A stretch of 33,035 nucleotides of DNA from [Limnothrix rosea] IAM M-220 (GTDB taxonomy: Bacteria; Cyanobacteriota; Cyanobacteriia; Cyanobacteriales; MRBY01), in assembly GCF_001904615.1 (NCBI RefSeq), contig NZ_MRBY01000003.1:103259-136293 (forward strand). Reading direction: 5' to 3'. The position numbers and the translations under genes are program-made. A model generated the notes under the pieces. The model ran no database searches and was not told the origin of the DNA. It saw nothing but the letters and a program-made list of their open reading frames with translations. Numbering within the stretch: the stretch's first letter is position 1; the number at the start of each line of letters is the position of its first letter. Shown here piece by piece: positions 26,910-33,035 of the stretch.

Positions 26910-29900
26910 CTATCCCACTACCTTACCATTTTCATCTAGGAGTACCTCGCCACGAATCAGTCGCTCCGCCGCTTTCAGCAAATTATCTTCCACATAGGGC
27001 TTCGTGAAATAGGCCTTAGCACCACGCTCAGCCGCAATTTTACGGTGGCGCTCCGCACCACGGGAGGTCAACATCGCAATGGGAATATGATGCAACACTT
27101 CATGCTCTTGGACACGGTTCAACAGCTCCAAACCATCAATACGAGGCATTTCAATATCACAAAACGCCACATTAAAATCAGGTTCCGCTAACAGTTTATC
27201 TAAAGCATCCTGTCCATCGCGCGCCTTTTCAACCACATAACCAGCATTTTGGAATGTAATCGCCAGCAGCTCCCGCACCGTCACCGAGTCATCAATAATT
27301 AACACCTTAAAGGTCGCCTGCGTCCCAAAACGACGATTCTCAGAGTCAGCAGGAGGCGCCGTTGGAGATTTTCCATGATTCCCAGAAAATATCTTGGACG
27401 GTGGAGTCGCAACAGGTGCCGGTGGGGGAGACTTCTCTTCGACCTTCGCTACCCGAGTACTACCGGGTAAAAGAACCTCACCTTCCCTCATTTTCAGCGC
27501 TGCATCTAGCAACGCCTCTTCAAGGTATGGCTTTGTAAAGTAAGCACTAGCTCCCAGTTGAGCCGCCACTTGACGGTGGCGATCGGCACCACGAGAAGTC
27601 AACATAGCCACAGGGATCTGCGCTAAATTCGGATCTTTTTGAATCCGGGATAACAACTCCAAACCATCAATGCGCGGCATCTCAATATCACAGAAAACCA
27701 AGTCACAGAGTAAGCCTCCCCGCAACTTTTCCCAAGCTTCCTGACCATCCCGCGCCTGTTCTACCCGGTAACCAGCTTTCGTAAAACTGAGGGACAACAA
27801 TTCCCGCACAGTAATCGAATCATCAACAATCAAAACCATCGGATCAGCCGCAAAGTTTTGCGGAATGTCCTGGGGTGGCATTGTCTCCTGCCAAGAACTG
27901 GCCTTACGTACCCGTCCCTGGGCAGCAAGCTCCAGTAGTTCTAGGACATCGGCTACAGGCATAATTGTGCCATCCCCTAAAACCGTTGCCCCTGAAATCC
28001 CAGCAGGCTTCGGAATGGGGCCTTCAATTTGCTTAATGACAATTTCCTGTTCACCAATCACCTGATCAACTTGTAGCGCCAATAAATTTCCCGCACTACG
28101 CAAAATCACAACGGGAATTTGGTCTGAGTCTGCCGCGCCACCATAGGATGTGCGACTAAGCCGCCGTTGGTGTGTGAGTAGATTATTTAAAGGATGTAGC
28201 CTTAGTCGAGAGTTCCGCCAGGTAATGTACTTGCGCCCTTCCTGAACTTCGATTTGTTCTGGTGTAAAGTCCTGCATATCTTCCACACCATCCATGGGCA
28301 GGGCAATGCGTGCATGGCGGTTTAAACAACAGAGAGCCTTACAAATATTGAGGGTCAGCGGTAAACGAATGATAAAGTTTGTGCCGCGTCCAAGCACGGA
28401 GTCAATGGTGATCGTGCCACGGATACCGCCAAGGGCATTGCGCACGACATCCATTCCAACACCTCTACCGGCAAAGTCATCGGCTTTATCTTTGGTTGTA
28501 AAACCGGGGTGAAAAATAAAATCGTAGATTTCTTGCTGGGGCATGTTTCTGACTTGACCCGGCGTTGCCAAACCTTTCTCTAAGGCTTTACGGAGGATGA
28601 CATCGGGATTGATACCAGCGCCATCATCGGCAACGGAGATGACAATTTGATTACCTTGGACAAAGGCTTTGAGGGAAATTTTACCGGTGGGGGATTTGCC
28701 TAAGTTTGTACGAACGTCGGGTCTTTCAATACCGTGGGTAATGGCGTTGTTAATTAGGTGTGTGAGGGGATCGTACAGTTGCTCTAGGATCATTTTGTCG
28801 ATGAGAGCGTCACGTCCTTCTACTTCGAGAATGGCTTTTTTGTGGAGTTTATTGGAGATATCACGCACGGGTCGCATCAGGCGATCGGCGGCTTGGGCGA
28901 AGGGGATCATCCGTGATTTGGTTAATCCTTCTTGGAGCTGGGTGCTGACTTGCCGGAGGTTACGGGCGACTTGTTCGGTGTCGTCAACGAGAAATTCAAT
29001 GTCTGAGGAAGATTCTCGCACTCTGACGACTAACTCGATCATTTCTTGGGATAGGAGGTGAAAGCCGGTAAATTGATCCATTTCTAAGGGATCGTAATCC
29101 TGTCCGGATGAGGAGCCACCCATTGTGCTTTTCGAGTCAAAGCCACCCATTGCGCCTCGTGAGGCACGGTGATCATTTTGGCTGCGACTGGCAAGGAGGG
29201 AGCGTTCTAGGAGGGAACGTTCGTATAGATCTTGCATTCGCCCACCGATATCGCTCAGTTTTTGGACTTGCCCAACGAGGCTGTCAAGGAATTGTCGGAG
29301 TTTTTCTTGGCTCTGTTCGAGACTATTACGGTTAACAACGAGTTCTCCCATTAGGTTGCTGAGATTATCGAGTTGTTTGACGGGGATCCGCATGGTCTGC
29401 TCAAAGGCTTTGGGTTTGGCTGTGCGGGAGCGTGCCGTCGCGGGTGTGGCGTTAACGGTAGGGGGGCCACCCATTTCAATGTCGGCCTGTTCTAGTAGTT
29501 CGACTAGGTCATCAAAGCTTGTGTCTTTAGCGCTGGCAATGTCCATTTTCTGGGTGGGTGTAGAGACGGGGGCGATCGCCTCAGTTTCTGCTGGTGGAGA
29601 CATAATAAGGTTGTCTTGTCTTCCACCCACCAAACTATCGAGGGCTTGCCAATTCGCGACTGGAGCTGTAGCGGGTTCTTCAATTAGAGCCGCAAGGGTG
29701 GCAAAATCTGGGTACAGGGCGATCGCCGGTTGACTCGGAGAAGCAACCTGAGGAGTCGTAAAGGCATTAACCGATGGTGGTTGTGGCTCAGGTTCGGAGG
29801 ATGGGGGCGCAACCGGAGACTGAGCGCCGGGAACAGTACTCCGACTGGAAAAATAATTATCTAAATCCGCTTCTAACTCTTGCTCATGTTTAACGCTCGG

Positions 29901-30425
29901 ACTACTGGCAAACAAACTTTCTAGGCCGGAGACCACCTCCGACGTTTCCGCAATTGGGTCATCCGGCTGGACTTCCAGCTCATCGGCGCTAAATTCATTT
30001 TCCCCAAAAATACTATCTAGCTCTGATTCAATTTCTGCTTCGCTGGCTGGCGGTTCACTTTGGGGGGTCAGGGTCATGCGGGCAAAATCGAGATCAATTT
30101 CTTCATCGGAGGTCGAGCTGACTTCACCCTCAAATAGCGCTTCAAAGCCCTCCGCTGTCATCTCTTCAACTTCACCACGGGAAGCAGAAACATCACCGAC
30201 TACTGTTGTGTCAAAAAGTTGGTTTAAATTGCTTTCAATCGGTGGCAAAGTTGCCTGGGGATTTATCTCTGCGCCAAACAGATCACTTAATTCGTCGTCA
30301 AGGGAGCCGCTAATCGGTTCCGATGAGTCTGAGGCTGTTTCGTCAAGCTCCCCAAATAAGTCCGACAATTCGTCGTCGAAATTAGACCCTAAATTTTGCT
30401 TTGAAGAATAGCCGTTATTACTCAC
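26910..30425 (-). CDS. CheA-type hybrid histidine kinase lacking Hpt, with CheW and two receiver domains
   Basis: This 1171-residue cytosolic signalling protein has several parts. Residues 1-335 are acidic, low-complexity and carry at least seven LxxLF-like motifs. Residues about 340-525 are the CheA dimerisation region (IPVKQLDNLSNLMGELVVNR). The ATPase lies at about 540-690 (N-box HLINNAITHG, G1 DDGAGI, G2 GRGVGMDVV). A CheW domain (about 692-835) is followed by receiver 1 (862-980; Asp913, Thr943, Lys965) and receiver 2 (1038-1158; Asp1090, Thr1120, Lys1142). No His phosphotransfer (P1/Hpt) motif exists; only one His occurs before residue 340. It resembles Synechocystis Slr0322, the C-terminal half of a split PilL-type CheA for type IV pilus motility, whose Hpt is on another gene. 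The start is GTG. Confidence 0.9.
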   Translation of the reverse strand: MSNNGYSSKQNLGSNFDDELSDLFGELDETASDSSEPISGSLDDELSDLFGAEINPQATLPPIESNLNQLFDTTVVGDVSASRGEVEEMTAEGFEALFEGEVSSTSDEEIDLDFARMTLTPQSEPPASEAEIESELDSIFGENEFSADELEVQPDDPIAETSEVVSGLESLFASSPSVKHEQELEADLDNYFSSRSTVPGAQSPVAPPSSEPEPQPPSVNAFTTPQVASPSQPAIALYPDFATLAALIEEPATAPVANWQALDSLVGGRQDNLIMSPPAETEAIAPVSTPTQKMDIASAKDTSFDDLVELLEQADIEMGGPPTVNATPATARSRTAKPKAFEQTMRIPVKQLDNLSNLMGELVVNRNSLEQSQEKLRQFLDSLVGQVQKLSDIGGRMQDLYERSLLERSLLASRSQNDHRASRGAMGGFDSKSTMGGSSSGQDYDPLEMDQFTGFHLLSQEMIELVVRVRESSSDIEFLVDDTEQVARNLRQVSTQLQEGLTKSRMIPFAQAADRLMRPVRDISNKLHKKAILEVEGRDALIDKMILEQLYDPLTHLINNAITHGIERPDVRTNLGKSPTGKISLKAFVQGNQIVISVADDGAGINPDVILRKALEKGLATPGQVRNMPQQEIYDFIFHPGFTTKDKADDFAGRGVGMDVVRNALGGIRGTITIDSVLGRGTNFIIRLPLTLNICKALCCLNRHARIALPMDGVEDMQDFTPEQIEVQEGRKYITWRNSRLRLHPLNNLLTHQRRLSRTSYGGAADSDQIPVVILRSAGNLLALQVDQVIGEQEIVIKQIEGPIPKPAGISGATVLGDGTIMPVADVLELLELAAQGRVRKASSWQETMPPQDIPQNFAADPMVLIVDDSITVRELLSLSFTKAGYRVEQARDGQEAWEKLRGGLLCDLVFCDIEMPRIDGLELLSRIQKDPNLAQIPVAMLTSRGADRHRQVAAQLGASAYFTKPYLEEALLDAALKMREGEVLLPGSTRVAKVEEKSPPPAPVATPPSKIFSGNHGKSPTAPPADSENRRFGTQATFKVLIIDDSVTVRELLAITFQNAGYVVEKARDGQDALDKLLAEPDFNVAFCDIEMPRIDGLELLNRVQEHEVLHHIPIAMLTSRGAERHRKIAAERGAKAYFTKPYVEDNLLKAAERLIRGEVLLDENGKVVG

Positions 30426-30674
30426 TGCAGTCTCTCGCCAAACGAAGATCGAAGAATTGACACAATTCAGAAATTACAACCAGCATAGCTCAATCTTTTT
30501 GAGCCTCTACGGGAAATTACTCCTTTGTCAAAAAAATCTATTTTGTGATCATTGCTTACTTTGTGCGACGGTCTAGGGCAAAAACCGGATTTTTGAGGAA
30601 AATCCTTGATTTCACGGGCTTTAATCCCTGATATTGACTACAGGGAAAACGCTATTTTGTTGTCAAAATTCACC

Positions 30675-31436
30675 ATGGCTGGACATAGTAAGTGGGCAAA
30701 TATCAAACGACAAAAGGCACGGGTCGATGCCAAAAAGGGTAAAACCTTTACGCAACTATCGCGGGCCATTATTGTGGCGGCACGGCAGGGGACACCTGAT
30801 CCGGCGGGAAATTTTCAGCTCCGCACAGCGATTGAGAAGGCGAAGGCGGCGGGGATTCCCCATGATAATATCGACCGGGCGATCGCCAAGGGAGCGGGTA
30901 CTTTCAATAGCGATGATGCCAACTATGAAGAAATTCGCTACGAAGGCTACGGTGCAGGCGGCGTGGCTATTCTCATTGAGGCGCTAACGGATAATCGCAA
31001 TCGCACAGCGGCGGATCTGCGGGAAGCTTTTAGTAAAAATGGTGGCAATCTCGGAGAAACAGGCTGTGTGAGTTGGATGTTTACCCAAAAAGGTGTGGTG
31101 ATTTTAACGGCAGAAGATGTTGATGAAGAGGCTCTCCTCGAAGCGGCCATGGCGGGGGAAGCCGAAAGCTATGACATCATCGCCGACAATAATGAAATTG
31201 AGGTGTTCACGACAGTAGATAATTTAGAACGCCTCAGCAAAATTCTTCAGCAAGAAAAGTTTCAGGTTCAAGAATCTGAGCTGCGCTGGATACCGGAAAC
31301 GGAAATGGCACTGGATGATACAACCCAACTGCAAGCTGTTTTAAAAATGATTGACGCGTTAGAAGCCCTTGATGATGTGCAAAATGTCACCGCCAATTTG
31401 GCGATCGCCCCCAATATTGACCTGACGCAATTGTAA
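30675..31436 (+). CDS. YebC/PmpR (TACO1) family regulator
   Basis: The 253-residue cytosolic protein has the invariant N-terminus MAGHSKWANIKRQKARVDAK, then KAKAAGIPHDNIDRAI, YEGYGAGGVAILIEALTDNR, and GGNLGETGCVSWMF. Family members act as DNA-binding regulators in some bacteria and as factors that relieve ribosome stalling on poly-proline-type sequences in others (TACO1 in mitochondria). The sequence does not decide between these. The frame extends upstream to 30606, but the family start at 30675 is unambiguous. It is divergent from the CheA-like gene across 250 bp. Confidence 0.95.
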   Translation: MAGHSKWANIKRQKARVDAKKGKTFTQLSRAIIVAARQGTPDPAGNFQLRTAIEKAKAAGIPHDNIDRAIAKGAGTFNSDDANYEEIRYEGYGAGGVAILIEALTDNRNRTAADLREAFSKNGGNLGETGCVSWMFTQKGVVILTAEDVDEEALLEAAMAGEAESYDIIADNNEIEVFTTVDNLERLSKILQQEKFQVQESELRWIPETEMALDDTTQLQAVLKMIDALEALDDVQNVTANLAIAPNIDLTQL

Positions 31437-31688
31437 ATTTATCGCTACGGATAGAAAAATAAAGGAATGCACCTTCCTAAAATAGAGATGTAGACGTTGC
31501 CCATCAAAAAAAGAAGAACCTCTTTCCATAATTTTCCTTCCTGTAGACTTAGCCCACTCTCATACCCGACCCTACACATTGAGCAAGCTCGAATGATAAA
31601 CGCCAGCATTAATTAGCTTGGGCAGAGCAACCATCTTTACACCATAGGCATGACCAGCAACCCAGCCATTTAACCGACAAAGACATTT

Positions 31689-32948
31689 ATGCTCGCGCCC
31701 GAACCCCTCCCCAAAGAACTAAAAAGACTCGCTGCCCTCTTTCGTTATGACATTTTAGATACCCCCGAAGAGTCTGAATTCAACGAGCTTGCACAAATGG
31801 CAGCAGAGCTATGTAATGTCAAAATCGCCCTCATTTCTCTAATCGATCAAGAACGTCAATGGTTTAAAGCTTCCGTTGGGCTAGATGTGAAGGAAACGCC
31901 GAGGGATATTTCCTTTTGTGGCCATGCCATCCATAATGACCAGATTTTTGAAATTCCCGATGCCAAACAAGATGACCGCTTCGCTGACAATCCCCTCGTC
32001 ACGGCAGATCCCCACATTCGTTTCTATGCCGGAAAACCTTTACAAGCCTTTGATGGCAGTAAACTAGGAACGCTTTGCATCATTGATCCAGAGCCTCGCG
32101 TTTTAACGGATCGAGAACGTCGAATTCTTAGCTTTTTAGGCCGGCAGGTGGAAAAACAACTGGCATTGCGACTCCATTTACGCCAGTCAAAACAGAGTCT
32201 CCAACTGATTCAGGCACAGGCACAACGGCTAGAAGAAAAGACTAAAATTCAAAACCAGCTCATTTCTGTCCTTGCCCACGATCTGCGTAGTCCCATCGCC
32301 TCCCTTGAAGGTCTCGTCGATGCCTTTGACCAAGAATTTTTGAGTCAAGATCAGACGGTGGCGCTCATCAGAGAACTACGTCCAGAATTGACCCACACCT
32401 CTAACCAACTCAATCAGGTTTTGCAGTGGGTTCAACAGCAACTCAACGCCGATGCTGCCGAGCTTCAACCTTTCTCCATAGGGGCGATCGCCCAAGATAG
32501 CCTGTACTGGGTTAAACAGCGGGCGACAGAAAAACAAATTATCCTAGCCCAAGACATTGAAGAAAACCTTTATGCCTTAGGACAACCCGAACTGGTTCAC
32601 ATTATTTGGCGCAATCTTCTCAGTAATGCCATCAAATATTCCAGCCCCAAAGACACAGTGACATTATTTGCCCATCGCGACCAGCAAGAAATCATCCTCG
32701 GCGTAAAAGATCAGGGTCTCGGTATGACACCACAAATCCTAGAGTCCCTACGCAACCATCAAAGACAAGCCCCAAAACTTGGCACAGCCAACGAACAAGG
32801 CACAGGTTTAGGACTCATCTTGTGTCAAACCTACCTCCAGAAGATGAATAGCCAACTAGACATAAAAAGTGAAGTTTCTATCGGCTCAACTTTTTCCTTT
32901 CGTCTAGCCGCAGATCCAGATAACGGCAATCGAGACCTACAGCAATGA
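31689..32948 (+). CDS. GAF-domain sensor histidine kinase
   Basis: The 419-residue cytosolic kinase has no membrane segment. An N-terminal GAF domain (about 15-158) shows the pattern of the cyanobacterial/phytochrome-like 'short' sensors (ISLIDQERQWFKA, FCGHAIHNDQIFEIPDA, FYAGKPLQAFDGSKLGTLCI). A coiled-coil linker (160-190) follows, then a HisKA domain with AHDLRSP (His197). The HATPase has N-box NLLSNAIKYSS (about 309-319), G1 DQGLGM and G2 GTGLGL (about 341-376). No receiver or output domain is attached and no response-regulator gene is adjacent in the window, so its partner is unknown. The GAF lacks the Cys that ligates bilins in phytochromes at the usual place, so chromophore binding cannot be assumed. 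Confidence 0.88.
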   Translation: MLAPEPLPKELKRLAALFRYDILDTPEESEFNELAQMAAELCNVKIALISLIDQERQWFKASVGLDVKETPRDISFCGHAIHNDQIFEIPDAKQDDRFADNPLVTADPHIRFYAGKPLQAFDGSKLGTLCIIDPEPRVLTDRERRILSFLGRQVEKQLALRLHLRQSKQSLQLIQAQAQRLEEKTKIQNQLISVLAHDLRSPIASLEGLVDAFDQEFLSQDQTVALIRELRPELTHTSNQLNQVLQWVQQQLNADAAELQPFSIGAIAQDSLYWVKQRATEKQIILAQDIEENLYALGQPELVHIIWRNLLSNAIKYSSPKDTVTLFAHRDQQEIILGVKDQGLGMTPQILESLRNHQRQAPKLGTANEQGTGLGLILCQTYLQKMNSQLDIKSEVSIGSTFSFRLAADPDNGNRDLQQ

Positions 32949-33035
32949 TGGGATGAGTTGCCCACCCAAAAGCAATAAAATAACGTGAGTTTTGCTTAAG
33001 CATGCTCGGAAGTACGACGCGGTGAATGGGAGAGC

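Noticed and set aside
26860-29570. A 2.7-kb stretch without HIP1 in the CheA-like gene, suggesting foreign origin
   Set aside because: With about 54 sites in 33 kb a gap of this length is expected roughly once by chance, and the gene carries HIP1 at its 5' end.
30606-30674. Upstream extensions of the YebC-family gene, and likewise of coaE (to 2218), serS (to 11494) and DUF4327 copy A (to 20355)
   Set aside because: In each case the family's conserved N-terminus begins at the inner start codon and the extra residues have no family counterpart.
32949-33035. Start or end of a further gene at the right edge
   Set aside because: Short open frames exist on the minus strand, but 87 bp is too little to recognise a product or family.

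Overview
The window is chromosomal DNA from a cyanobacterium. The evidence is an NDH-1 subunit found only in oxygenic phototrophs (NdhO), a PAP/fibrillin protein, two DUF4327 proteins, a DUF760 protein, a ScAtx1-type copper chaperone, and a very high density of the HIP1 octamer GCGATCGC (about 54 copies by manual count, roughly one per 0.6 kb, against about 0.5 expected by chance). Gene content and the HIP1 habit suggest a unicellular or simple filamentous lineage near Synechococcus/Picosynechococcus, but the genus is inference. I found no rRNA, tRNA, CRISPR array, prophage, transposase or recognisable defence system.

Layout. 1-2.7 kb (minus strand): a two-membrane-segment protein, a small Cys-containing protein, dephospho-CoA kinase and a universal stress protein. 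3-5.4 kb: an ABC-class P-loop ATPase (minus) and, divergent from it, an EVE-domain protein. 5.5-8.2 kb: a large PAS/GAF sensor kinase. 8.3-12.8 kb (plus): scpB, a DUF760 gene, ndhO with mdh 27 bp behind, a secreted protein and serS, closed by a near-perfect palindromic terminator. 12.9-15.1 kb (minus): a lipoprotein, a PAP/fibrillin gene and birA, whose 5' end carries a heptanucleotide tandem repeat. 15.2-19.9 kb (plus): a catalytically degenerate M16 peptidase subunit, a peptidoglycan-binding protein, a membrane-anchored cold-shock/sunset protein, a copper chaperone directly followed by a voltage-gated-type cation channel with a zinc ribbon, a small hypothetical and a phasin-like coiled-coil protein. 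20-21 kb: two paralogous DUF4327 genes separated by an AT-rich stretch. 21.2-23.2 kb (minus): rbfA-nagZ. 23.5-25.2 kb (plus): enolase and a small hypothetical. 25.3-30.4 kb (minus): a CheA-type hybrid kinase followed by a SpoIID/LytB-domain protein. 30.7-33 kb (plus): a YebC-family regulator and a GAF histidine kinase.

Function. Most genes are housekeeping: CoA synthesis, translation (serS, rbfA, yebC family), central carbon metabolism (mdh, eno), biotin loading, chromosome condensation and photosynthetic electron transport. Three large signalling kinases and a set of cell-envelope proteins (GH3/NagZ, SpoIID, PG-binding, lipoprotein) are interspersed. No complete novel multi-gene system is evident. 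The most unusual items are the tandem repeat at the start of birA, the repeated LxxLF-type motifs in the tail of a CheA that lacks its phosphotransfer domain, the cold-shock/TM/sunset fusion, the copper-chaperone/zinc-ribbon-channel pair, and the DUF4327 gene pair.
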